Source: Blepharisma stoltei (lineage: Eukaryota > Ciliophora > Heterotrichea > Heterotrichida > Blepharismidae). From it: 64,000 nt of DNA. Location: positions 1,217,001-1,281,000 of the forward strand of contig CAJZBQ010000004.1 of NCBI GenBank assembly GCA_914767885.1, written 5' to 3'. Positions 1 to 10,217 of the stretch are shown piece after piece. Made by a program: the position numbers and the translations under genes. A model generated the notes under the pieces. It had not been told where the DNA came from and made no database searches. It saw only the letters and a program-made list of their open reading frames with translations. Position 1 is the stretch's first letter, and the number at the start of each line of letters is the position of its first letter.

Positions 1-125
1 CCAAATTCTGGGTAATAGAGAGTTTCGTTGAAGGTTTGTGTAAAAACATTAGGCCATAAAGGATACTGAGGAGTGGCTTCTAAAGAAGCACTGGCGAGTC
101 CTAAAGTAATTAACAGGATCCACAT
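1..125 (-). CDS. Secreted protein, N-terminal fragment
   Basis: The minus strand reads from an ATG at 125 to the window edge without a stop: 41 codons beginning MWILLITLGLASAS, a typical signal peptide (hydrophobic core, small residues before a likely cleavage site), followed by a polar stretch with a possible N-glycosylation sequon (FNETL). The gene continues outside the window. No family was recognised; a secreted or lysosomal protein is the only supported inference. Confidence 0.6.
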   Translation of the reverse strand, partial: MWILLITLGLASASLEATPQYPLWPNVFTQTFNETLYYPEF

Positions 126-501
126 TTTATTAGAATAAATATTAATACCTTTTTTCCTTCATCGCCTTAAGAGATAAATCCATTTTGTCCTATAATATCA
201 TGCTATTAAAAGTTAAATTTATCTTGACTAGCAAAAACCCGCAATAAAAATGTATAAACTCTATAAAAACTTGTTGAATATATTTAATCCTCAGACTTTT
301 AATAAAATTTCAATCTACCATTAATCTAAAAACATTTAATCATTGAATTTATAAATTTCGCTATTTAAGTTACGTCAAATAATTAAATAATCTTTTACCT
401 TTATCATACTGAAATTTTTCAAATGGCAAAAAATGACTGTTTTTCATATTCTAATAACAGCAGTCACTGAAACCGCTGATTTATAAAGAAAATTAATTAA
501 T
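126..501. other. Intergenic AT-rich spacer
   Basis: No reading frame of note on either strand. It lies between two divergently oriented genes and should hold both promoters, but no motif stands out. Confidence 0.5.
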
Positions 502-1074
502 ATGGGCGAGGAACCAGTTCTGGATTTTTCACATTTCCATATAAATCCTAATGATGTTCAAGAAGCTATGAAATCATTTAGGTGGTTTCACAGTAGAAGA
601 ACAGGACTATTAAAAAGAGAAGATGTCCCAAAAGCGTATGAAAGCTTAGGTCTCAAACTTTCTCAGCAAGAAATTAACGCAATGATCGATAAAATTAAAA
701 AACCAGGAGAAGGGGAGGAGGCGAGGCCTGATTTATCGTTGCCTGAGTATTTAAATATATTGAGTTATAATAAATATTATTTTTACACCCTAATTTTTTA
801 TAAAAAAACTATTTGATGCTTATGGTATATTACTTTACAAAAAATCCACCAAATGAATATGCAAGATGACCTTATGGCGCTTTTCCATCTCTATGATCTA
901 GATAGAAAAGGATTTTTAAGCAGGGAAGAAATACAGTTTCTTGCTTTGAAGCTGCTTTCAGATTTAGGCTTAAATAGTGATCTTGTGAATAAGCTTGTAG
1001 ATAGGTCTGACAGAAATTCAGAAGGACTGGTAGATTATAAAACCTTTGTGATTTTATTAGTGCAGGAGCTATAA
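502..1074 (+). CDS. EF-hand protein (calmodulin/centrin-like), one IES
   Basis: The first exon (from ATG 502) has a degenerate EF-hand pair ending LSLPEYL. The second carries a clearer helix-loop-helix (LYDLDRKGFLSREEI) and a partial fourth hand, ending in TAA at 1072-1074. Both parts are in one frame, separated by an AT-rich block with stops that must be removed. Spacing around LPEYL matches the central linker of centrin and calmodulin. Loop residues are partly replaced, so calcium binding is uncertain in hands one and four. The exact protein depends on which TA pair is used. Confidence 0.75.
752..835. other. Short IES (boundaries ambiguous)
   Basis: AT-rich block with in-frame stops inside the EF-hand gene. 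Several TA pairs keep the frame: 752/836, 758/836, 766/826, 768/831. Length is therefore about 60-84 bp. Somatic reads are needed to choose. Confidence 0.6.
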
Positions 1075-1289
1075 ATAAATAGATTTCATATAAAATACAT
1101 ATTTTCGCCTCATTTACAGCCTAAAATCCAAATTTATAACCAATTTTAAGGTATAGTCATTTTAATAAATCTTATTTTTATTCAAATATTTTTAAAATTT
1201 AATAAAAATACAAAAAACTTTAAAAATTCCCAAAATTCAATATTATTTAAGAAAATATCTTTCTTGATAACTTGTGACGTTATAAAAAA

Positions 1290-3509
1290 ATGGAAGAAGT
1301 CAGCAGAGAAGGTGAAGCAACCATAACTCTCCCAGACGGCACCACCGCCAAACTTCCATTCCTCCGAGGCACTCATGGTCCACCAGTTATTGACATCCGC
1401 ACACTATTCAACCAATTAGGCTGCCTTTCTCTTGACCCTGGGTTCACATCCACCTCAAGCTGCTTTTCCGCAATTACTTATATTGATGGCGAAAAAGGAG
1501 AGCTCTGGTATCGAGGATACGCAATTCAAGACTTGGCAAATAATTGCACGTTTCTTGAAGTCTGCTATCTCCTTTTGTATGGAGAATTACCCAGTGTCGT
1601 AGAACTCGAAAGGTTTGAAAATGCAGTCAAAAATGAGATGCTGATCCATATGAAACTTATTGATTTTTATATAAAAATATGGATGGATTATTTAAAATTT
1701 TGGGTGATAAAAAATTTTTAATGGTAAAATTGATAGAAATTTTAAGAAAAAAGTAGATTGGTATGAAAATTGATAGGAAAAATAAGGAGGGGATTATAGC
1801 AGTTTCCAGCAAGGAGCGCATCCTATGGCAATTATGGTAGGCGTTGTAGGCGCTTTATCAGCTTTTATGCATGAAGACATTGACGTCATGGTCGCTGAGC
1901 AGCGTGAAGCAGCTGCTATCCGAATTTTAGCAAAATTCCCTATGATGGCTGCTGTCGCCTATAGAACTGCCTATGGTTTACCGATTGTTTTTCCTAACTC
2001 TCCCCCGTGAGCGGACAAAATCATATGAAAATTATATTTTTTGGGTAAAAAACATCATGAGTGAATAATTTTTTTTTCAAAATAATAATGTTTTATGAAA
2101 AAATATTATGATATATAAGTGATAATTATTATATAGTTAACTACACTGACTGGCACGGGGTGCTTTTGGCCCGAAACCGAGCCAAAAGCACCCCGTGCCA
2201 GTCAGTGTAGTTCACTATAATGATATCTGGCTAATTTTGACAAATTAAATTAATATTTGTTTTAAAATTAAAAAATATTATACCCTATCAATGAGGAAAC
2301 AATATTTTTTTGTTCGCTCACGGAGGGGGGAGTAAGAAAAAGTTCGGGTACACCGAAAATTTCTTGTACATGATGTTTTCTGACCCTATGGCTGACGATT
2401 TTACAGTCGACCCAGTCGTAGTCAACGCTTTAGAAAAAATCTTTATCCTTCACGCAGACCATGAGCAAAATGCATCCACTTCGACAGTCAGAATTGCAGG
2501 AAGCTCCCTTGCTAACCCTTATGCTTGTGTAGCAGCTGGCATTGCTAGTCTATGGGGTCCTATGCATGGCGGTGCAAATGAAGCTGTCCTTGCTATGCTT
2601 GATGAAATAAAATCAAGAGAAAATGTCGACACTTTTATAGCAAAAGCTAAAAATCCTAATGATTCCTTTAGACTTATGGGCTTTGGACATAGAGTTTATA
2701 AGAATTTTGACCCAAGAAACCAAATAATGCAGGATATCGCTCATGAAATTTTGACCCATCTGCAATGCAATCAAAAAAATATATTAGAATTAGCCCAGGA
2801 GCTGGAAAATAAAGCGCTAAATGATGATTATTTTATTAACTCCACCATCTTTAAATTGGAGCAAAATCCTCTCCAGTCTAAAAGGGCTAATTTTATTTTA
2901 AAAAAAATTTATAAAAATTTTTAAAAAATTAAAAAATATAAATTGAACACAATATTTTGAATTTTAATTCATTTTTATGAAGAATTAATTAAAAAAGTTA
3001 ATAGAATTAGTGTGATAACTGTTTTAAATATATATTCTAATTTCATTTTTTAATTAAATTAGATCAAAACTAATTTATATAAAAATTAGCATTTTCGCAT
3101 ATATAATTTGCCAATTGAAAAAAAATTGTTCCAATTTAAAGGGTAAAAATACCCAAAAATTTGAATTTTTTACCGATGTTTTTTCATTTTAAAAGGGTGG
3201 AGTAAGCGAAAATTGTACCCAAATGTTGATTTTTATTCAGGAATTGTCCTGGAGGCTATTGGGATACCAAGGGATATGTTTACTGTCATTTTTGCATTGG
3301 CAAGGGTTATTGGGTGGATGTCACAGTGGCATGAAATGATGTCAGAGTCTGTCAAAAAGATAGGAAGGCCTAGACAGCTGTATGTGGGAGCACAAAAGAG
3401 AAATGTGCAGCCTAGAGAAATGAGGGAAGGGAGAGAAAGCATTTCTCCAGAAATTATAAATTCACCAAGAAAGGTCTGGTCACCTACTAAAGAAAAAGCA
3501 GCAAACTAA
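1290..3509 (+). CDS. Citrate synthase, interrupted by three IESs
   Basis: Removing three TA-bounded inserts leaves 459 codons (458 aa plus TAA), the usual length. Active-site signatures are present: [10 protein letters not shown] with the first His, [12 protein letters not shown], and [13 protein letters not shown] with His and Arg. YPNVDFYSG carries the catalytic Asp. The sequence resembles bacterial/peroxisomal-type synthases ([11 protein letters not shown]-like start, ELWYRGYAI). No clear mitochondrial presequence and no C-terminal SKL-type signal is seen (end KEKAAN), so location is undecided. It condenses acetyl-CoA and oxaloacetate. Two of its three IESs are MITEs. Confidence 0.95.
1658..1796. 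other. IES, 139 bp, in citrate synthase
   Basis: Left TA 1658, right TA 1797. Joining gives [14 protein letters not shown], the expected family sequence. No terminal inverted repeat was seen. Confidence 0.9.
1995..2332. mobile_element. Family-1 MITE as IES, 338 bp
   Basis: Ends are TAACTCTCCCCCGTGAGCG and CTCACGGAGGGGGGAGTAA. Joining TA 1995 to TA 2333 gives [12 protein letters not shown], as expected for citrate synthase. It carries a nested palindrome at 2132-2219. Confidence 0.93.
2132..2219. mobile_element. Palindromic fold-back element nested in a MITE
   Basis: Arms 2132-2170 and 2181-2219 are reverse complements with one mismatch around a 10-nt spacer. Both ends are TATA. Deleting one TA-plus-hairpin unit restores the MITE core (attattaTAatga), which matches the undisturbed copies near 6918 and 61275. 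This shows a TA target duplication. Confidence 0.92.
2837..3202. mobile_element. Family-2 MITE as IES, 366 bp
   Basis: Terminal motif TTTAAATTGGAGCAAAA at the left and a degenerate copy at the right (ATTTTAAAAGGGTGGAGTAA). Joining TA 2837 to 3203 gives [16 protein letters not shown]. Confidence 0.92.
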
Positions 3510-3743
3510 GTAGCTAAAATCAGTTAAAAAATTTTTGATAGGCTAATGATTTTTATTTGAAATTCACAAAAATGCTTTATTTCTATATAAGAATTATATT
3601 ATTCAATTCCAAAATCAGTTAGTTTAACAATATTTCATAATTAAAATGATTTTTCGCAGATTTAAATATTAAATTTATTTTAAAATTAAAACAGTGCAGC
3701 TTGTGTGAACAATAAAAAACTACTATAAATATCGCCTGGATCA

Positions 3744-5147
3744 TTATTCTGTATGCGGGTTAATTTCTTTCACATCTGGAGCAGGTATTTCTAAACAAGT
3801 GTGAACTCTTAATAAAGGCACTTTATTGCCATTTCTTTTCGGGGTTGGCTGAGTTTTTGATTTTAGCTTGTCCCACTGCCGCAGCATTTCTTCTACAGGT
3901 ATTCCTTCTTCTTTTAGCACTTCTAATAGTTTTAAGGTCCTAATCTCTCTTTCTTCATACTCATTATTTTGCAGTCTCAATTCTTTAATTATTTCGCTTT
4001 TTTTCTTTGCTTCTTCTAATAAAGACGCAAAAGCTAGGTTATTGGCTTCCTGCTGCTTATAGTCGTCAATCTCTTTATTTAGGTTTTTTATTTGCTCCTT
4101 TAAGGTTTCAATTTCTTTATTTAAATTGATATTGTCAATGGATAGAGTGTTTAGTTTTTTTATCAATTTGTTTTTATAGGCAATGCTTTTGAGTAGCGCG
4201 CTAAGCGCCCAAGACTTCCCGACGAAGTCTGGGCGGTGGTTTGACCAGCTGATGTTGGTCAAACCAACATCCAAAATGACAAATTCTTCTCATATAGAAG
4301 ATTTGTCAAATTGGATGCTGGTTTGACCAACATCAGCTGGTCAAACCACCGCCCAGACTTCGTCGGGAAGTCTTGGGCGCTTAGCGCGCTACTCAAAGGC
4401 ATTGCCTATATCTTTTTTTAGCTGCTCTACTGTTTCTTCACCTTTTAAATCTTGCTGATTTTGATGCTTGATTGTGTCTTTATCTAGTTCATCATTTAAA
4501 AAACTATTTGATAGTCCATCTTTTATTTGCCTTACTCTATATGGAATAAATAAAATATTAAAATTAAAAAAATAATAAAAGATAATAAAAAAAAATAATA
4601 AAAAAATACCAAAAAAATACCCAAAAAAAATACCAAAAAATAATAAAAATAATAAAAAAAAATAAAATATAAAAAATTAATCATAAAAAGTTAGTAAAGA
4701 AGACAAAGGTTGAAATAAAAGAATTATTTCATCAATTGCTTCAAAGCAAATCTTTCTTATTGATGCACGTGATTCCTTACTTAAGTTGCAACCAATTAAA
4801 ACTATTTGATTTTTCAATTTTGCCTCTATGACAGAAAATTGTTTGACATCAAAATACTCAAAACACGGTTTTGTAGGTGTTAAGCTTGTCGAAAACAATG
4901 GATTTGAGCTTGCAAATGATAAAGAAATAGTGTCGCTTGAAGAATTATACAAGCTGCTGTCAAGTATTTTAGATCCCCTATGGTTCAGACTTGAGATATT
5001 ATGTAACTTGTGCTTATTTGACTTAATTATGTGTTCCTTAACAGTGACTAACTTGGTCTGGATTTTTATTTGTGAGGCATAAGGGGAATTTGAATTAATA
5101 CGCTTCCTTTGTATTGGTTCAAATCGTTTCTTTTCCTGTGAGTCCAT
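3744..5147 (-). CDS. Coiled-coil protein, two IESs
   Basis: Starts at ATG 5147 (MDSQEKKRFEPIQRKR) and ends at 3744. After removal of a 234-bp palindromic IES and an AT-rich IES, one frame of about 342-344 codons remains. The N-terminal third is Ser/Lys-rich and shows no domain. The rest is a predicted coiled coil (IKNLNKEIDDYKQQ and neighbouring heptads). The join EQLKKDKNKLIKKLN keeps the heptad pattern, which supports the junction. The C-terminus contains Pro-rich segments. No family was recognised; a structural or cytoskeletal role is only inference. Confidence 0.75.
4175..4408. mobile_element. Palindromic IES, 234 bp
   Basis: The insert is a near-perfect inverted repeat: TATAGGCAATGC...GCATTGCCTATA, with arms of about 105 bp and a small central loop near 4290. 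The outer TAs (4175 and 4409) restore the coiled-coil frame; mixed pairs do not. The left arm happens to be open on the minus strand and would be miscalled as coding. Confidence 0.9.
4540..4677. other. AT-rich IES
   Basis: Low-complexity (A-rich with TA/TC) insert in the coiled-coil gene. TA pairs 4540/4678 and 4540/4684 both keep the frame. Confidence 0.7.
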
Positions 5148-5271
5148 TATAAATTTTATTTTAATAATCAGAAATATTAAAAGTACTGGATTTTTACTTG
5201 ATTATTAAATTATCTGTTATGCGAATCAGGTAGCTCTGTCTAGCTGATTTCTGATATTTTCCAATTATTTA

Positions 5272-5447
5272 TATAGGGCTTGACCCTTAATAGCCCGATA
5301 AGGGCAGATGATTCCCCACGGAATTATCGAGTTGGTTCAACCAACTTAGTGAGTTGATCGGACCAACTCACTTGTTGGTTGGACTAATTTGATGATTCCG
5401 CAGGGAATCATCTGCCCTTATCGGGCTATTAAGGGTCAAACCCCATA
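5272..5447. mobile_element. Intergenic palindromic element
   Basis: Inverted repeat with outer arms GGGCTTGACCCTTAATAGCC / GGCTATTAAGGGTCAAACCC, left end TATA, right end degenerate (CCATAA). It lies in the 496-bp spacer 5148-5643, which otherwise holds nothing recognisable. Confidence 0.85.
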
Positions 5448-5643
5448 ATTTATTATTTATAATTTATATAGTTTATTTGTATAAATGGCTATTACTAATT
5501 AAAAGAATATAGCACGTGATATCAAATTTCAATTTATTCACTATTTTTTCGTATTAAATTTCCTATATAAAGTGTTTACTTTTCGCATATAGAAAATATA
5601 ATTAATCAAAAATAAAATTATATTAATATAACTGCAGCTACCT

Positions 5644-8600
5644 CTAACCCTGAGAAACCTGCCTATAAGATGATAAATTTTCTGCAGGAATAACTGACGA
5701 TAAATTTTTAGCTTTTAACGCATAATTCATTAGGATTTCAGGCTTCGACGGATGGAAAATTCTTCTGAAAAAATGAATCCCACCATCAATACTCGCAACC
5801 AGGCTAAGCGTCGTAAAAATACTTAAATAAAAATAAGGAGACTCAATAATCTGAAAAATCGATAAATAGTCTGGCAGCTCCGTTAAACTATCATATACAA
5901 GAATAAACCCAAAATACAGCAGCAAGCTTAGTATACATATAGAAAAAACGCTATAAACAGTCCAATGTCTCGTATGTAGCGACAGCTTCAAATTTACAAT
6001 TAAAATCACACAGGAAAAAGAAGTAATAGAAAATGATCACAAATCGTGGTTTAAGCCATCTTCAGTCAACATTCCATACTCAGCTGCATAAAAAGGGATA
6101 AAATAAACAATAAATGAATGGAAAAGTCCGTTGCCAATTCATATAGAAAAATTATAAGGTGTAAAAATCTCATTTAATCGTCCTGTATTGTAACATTTTG
6201 GGACCAAATCCCTAATTTTATTATGATGCGTCGACCTTAATGGGTTATCTTCAGTACTATTCATACTGGCGATGGACTGCACTTCATTTCGCCTAGGAAT
6301 GATAATATCAATTTCTAATAAGGCTTTTACAATTAAAGGTAAAGCTGTAAAAACCATATTGTAAAACGTTATATATCAGTCGTCATAAACTGTTTGGCCA
6401 CTATAAGCACAATAAAATGCAAAAAAAAACTGAGGGATTGTAAAGACTAAATTTTTGTAAAAAAAATACATAATCATTTCGCTTTGGCGGAGATAGTTAA
6501 ACCTGCCATGGATTAACAATAATTCTCATAGAAATTTAAATTCACCTATAGCATAGTCGCTGGCTTGTACAGATTGCATGCCTTCTTCGCCATATAAACC
6601 AATCCCTACATGTGCTTCTAAGATCATAGCTACATCATTGGCTCCATCTCCTATAGCTAAAGTAATATATCCGCAATGGTCTTTCATTAATTTTACGACC
6701 TCTTGTTTCTGCCCAGGAGTTACTCTACAACAAATGACTGTTTTGCACATCGACGAAATTCTTAACTCCCCCCCCCCCCCCCTCCGTGAGCGAACAAAAC
6801 CATTAGAAAAATCGCCATTTTTTGACCAAAAACCCACCCTCCGTGAGTGAACAAAAATTTTTTTAATAGAAAAAATTTTAATGGAAAAAAATTTTGATAT
6901 ATATAAGTGATAATTAGTATAATGAAATCTAGAGCTAATTCTGTTTAATTTTAAACAAATTGCGTTTTAAAAAACATAAATTTTGCAAATTAAATTAATA
7001 TTTGCTTCCCAATTTTTGCAAATTAGGATTTTTTTAAATTTCGAAAAAAAATATTTTTTATAAAATTTATATATAAATTTTTTTTAAAAAAAAAAAATTA
7101 CCCCCCTCCGTGAGCGAACAAAAATTTTTTTGTTCGCTCACGGAGGGGGGGGGGGAGTAAGAACATTTTTTGGATTTTTGTCGCTTTTTGTATAGAGTCA
7201 GCTGTGCCTGACAATTCCGGATATTTTGATACTTTTTCAGGGTTTTTGCAGTCAAATAGGATAATTTCAAGGGAATCTCCTTGTATTATTAGCGCCGCAG
7301 GTTTTCCTGATTTTATTGACTCTTTAAATTTTTTTTTAATTTCTACCATTTTTCCATAACAAATATCTAAAACCCCAGACGAACATCTTTCTATTGTAGT
7401 ATTCGCGTCAATTAACGAGCAGGTTTTTCCAATATTTTCTGCAGTTTCCAGTTTATCCCCAGTCAGCATCCACACACTAATCCCAGCACCCAGCAAATCA
7501 TTAATAGTTTTAGGCACATCTTCTTGTAAAGAATCCTCTACAGCTGTGCATCCTAATAAAAAAATATTTTTTTCTATTTCATCAGCGACTTGGCTAATTT
7601 TTTGGTTCCTCCCCTCAATTGAAGTACTGGCTACGTCATATTTTGCTTTCCAAGCGCTGAACTCATTTTCCTCAATAATCCGAAAACCGAGCATAAGAGT
7701 CCTTAACCCTCTTTCTGCAAAGGTCTGTAAATTCGCAGAAACTGCTTCAAATATTTCTTTGCTGCTGCTTCCTGACAGCTTTGTTTTAATCATATCATCA
7801 GCACCTTTAATAAATAAAAAGATTTTATTTGTAGATAAATCCCTTACAATAATGGAATTTCTTTTTCTGTCTGAGTCAAATTCAAGGGTGCAGATTTTTT
7901 CGTATTTTTCTATAGAAAAATCAGTCCCGACTTGTAGATCGACGATTCCGTCCTTTATTTTTGTGTATTTAAAGCCAATTCGGCTAGCACTGTCAACTAA
8001 GGCAATTTCGTCTGGGCTTTGTCCGACATAGGAAATCGCTCCAGAGTCATTATTTTCGATAAGACATTCATGGCAGAGAGAAAGACACCTTAAAAAAAAT
8101 TCATTAATTTGCTGCTGGTTTTGCAGCTCAAAATTTTGGGTAATTTTTATAGGTTTTATAGCAATCGGAACCTTGGAAAAAAAAGTGTCGTGCTCAATCA
8201 CTTTGGTGTCAAAGGAAAATGCAATTTCTTTATTAGAAAAGCTATATTATTTTATAATAAATAATAGAAAGGTCCTATTAATCTTAAATTTCAGCTGTTT
8301 TTATATAAATAGTATAGGTTTTTGGACGTATTCTAAATTCATAAGGCTTCTATTATCCCCATACATTTTGGTCCCAATTGTACAAAATTTAAATTCCATT
8401 CTATTACAAGTCAAAGTCCCAGTTTTATCAGAAAAAATATGCTGGACCATGCCAAGCTCTTCATTTAAGCTAAATGAAGAGACCTTACATGGCCGATCCC
8501 TGAGTTTGCTATACATTTCACTGTCTTTGCTCATAAAATAGCCTTGTACAACCTTAAGAATTTCAAGAGAAACTATAAGGGAAATAGGCAACATCGTGTT

Positions 8601-9980
8601 TAATAATAAAAAATACGTAAAATACCCTAAAAACCCTTGCATGTTTGCAGAATAATCTAAACCGTGGAGATATTCATGCTTTTCCCAGTGTTTACTGGTT
8701 CATAGTCCTTCTAAAATTGCAGTAGCAAGGCACATTAGTGATTGAATCCCAATGATATAAATAATGTATCGATTTACTTTTCTTTCTACTTGGCTCTGCT
8801 TAAATCTCCTCCCCATCAAATTTTGCCTCAATTTTGTATCATTTTCTGTAATAAATAAAATGATATTCGGATGGAGAGAAATTAGCTCTGATAATTTTCT
8901 CTTCATCATTTGATCAGAGAACTTCTGCACAGAAACAGCGGTTGATTTTCTAGTCGCATAAGGCAGAAGAGCTGATCTAAGTGAGTTTAAGATGCCTAGG
9001 GCTTATCCACTCAGCACAGCTGAGGAAGGTACCCTTAGGAGGAATATTTTCAAGAGCTGAGCCTGGGTAGGGTGACGGCATCGTGCGGTGAGAGACGGTG
9101 GTAAGGCGTCATACGGTTTATTTGGATACTCTAACCTTTTGGATCAGAAATATTCATGACATAACCATTTTTGCTCAGGCCCTATGGGATTGTAGCGTTA
9201 GACTCTTAAGTACTTAATTAATTGCTACGTATCATTTCCTGTGTAAACAGCAACCCCAATCGCTCAGCTTGTGTTCCTCAAAAAAGCGCCTCCAAGTAAA
9301 ACTTGGCTTTTATCCAATGGATACCTTTTATTTTCGTACTCAATAGCGCCGCTGAATTGATAAATCCGAGGATTTGGAGTGTCACATTCAAGCATGCTAA
9401 AAACCCGAATAATCCCTGTATCTTTAACGATTTCTGAGGTGGGTCCAAAAGCTTGTCGCTGTTTAAGGGCTTTTTCGCCATCTAGAGTAGACGTTTCAAT
9501 ATAAGCGATACCATTTTCGCTTGAATTTGAAAGCATGACTAAATCGCAGGGGAAAGACTCGTCTTTTAGCACCTTGACTAGATCTCCAACCTGTACATCT
9601 TTAAAAGTAGCATCTTCAAATGAACCTTTATTATAGACAAGGGTTTTAGTAGAATTTGTTTCCTGGTCTGATTTATAGCGTAAATAATCTTCTACACCTT
9701 CTCTGATCATACTAACAGCTAATACAAACACTAATGGAGCTATAGCACTAAAAGCATTTAAAGGAGAAATCTGAGGAATTGACTGAAGAATTGCTGTAAC
9801 TAGAAAGTAAATGTTCGCAATACGCTTGAATTGGTCAAATAAACTTATTGGCAGGAACGTAAAAACGTTGTATTTTGTGGTGCTTACGTAATTTGTGGGG
9901 TATTTATAAGTGTCATTTATTTCAGCTCCGTTGATATAAAGGATACGTTTCCTTTCTTCTTCTATTTCACTTTTGGACAT
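5644..9980 (-). CDS. P4-type ATPase (phospholipid flippase), three IESs
   Basis: Minus strand, ATG 9980 to TAG 5644. Removing three IESs leaves about 1158 aa, the family length. Seen in order: N-terminal TM pair ([20 protein letters not shown]), A-domain loop [13 protein letters not shown], phosphorylation motif [12 protein letters not shown], nucleotide-binding segment ([15 protein letters not shown]), [11 protein letters not shown], hinge [12 protein letters not shown], then C-terminal TM helices with the P4 hallmark [12 protein letters not shown] and a DDWY loop. At least five Trp are TGA, including the W of FLWELLL and of DDWY. It would move aminophospholipids to the cytosolic leaflet. 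Oddity: the usual DGET is DGEK here. Confidence 0.96.
6763..7157. mobile_element. Family-1 MITE as IES, 395 bp
   Basis: Full-length copy. Two CTCCGTGAGYGAACAAAA motifs in direct orientation at the left end and an inverted pair at the right end. The join gives [18 protein letters not shown], matching P4-ATPases. Confidence 0.95.
8243..8314. other. Short IES, 72 bp (or 81/84)
   Basis: Right TA 8315; left TA 8243, 8234 or 8231 all keep the P4-ATPase frame before [10 protein letters not shown]. Confidence 0.8.
8837..9229. mobile_element. SINE-like insertion excised as IES, 393 bp
   Basis: Flanked by 14-bp direct repeats GTATCATTTYCTGT at 8836-8849 and 9229-9242 (one mismatch). The repeat contains one TA. 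Joining these TAs gives [14 protein letters not shown], the expected flippase sequence. The body is GC-richer than its surroundings, begins AATAAATAAAATG, and ends with an AT-rich tail on the plus strand. Confidence 0.9.
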
Positions 9981-10217
9981 TTACTATAAAATTTTAATGA
10001 AAATTAATTTAAAATATACTCTTGTTGTTTTGCAGATCACTTCAACAGAAAACATGCTGATTTTTGAATTTTTCTCAATGATTTTTTTTAAATAGTCATT
10101 TTGTCGTTAAAACTTATTTTTTAATATAAATCATAATAATGATCTTTTTCTTATTAAAAATTATTCCAAATTTACTATATCTTTAAACTAAATTTTCCTC
10201 TTGAAAGCTAATTTAAT

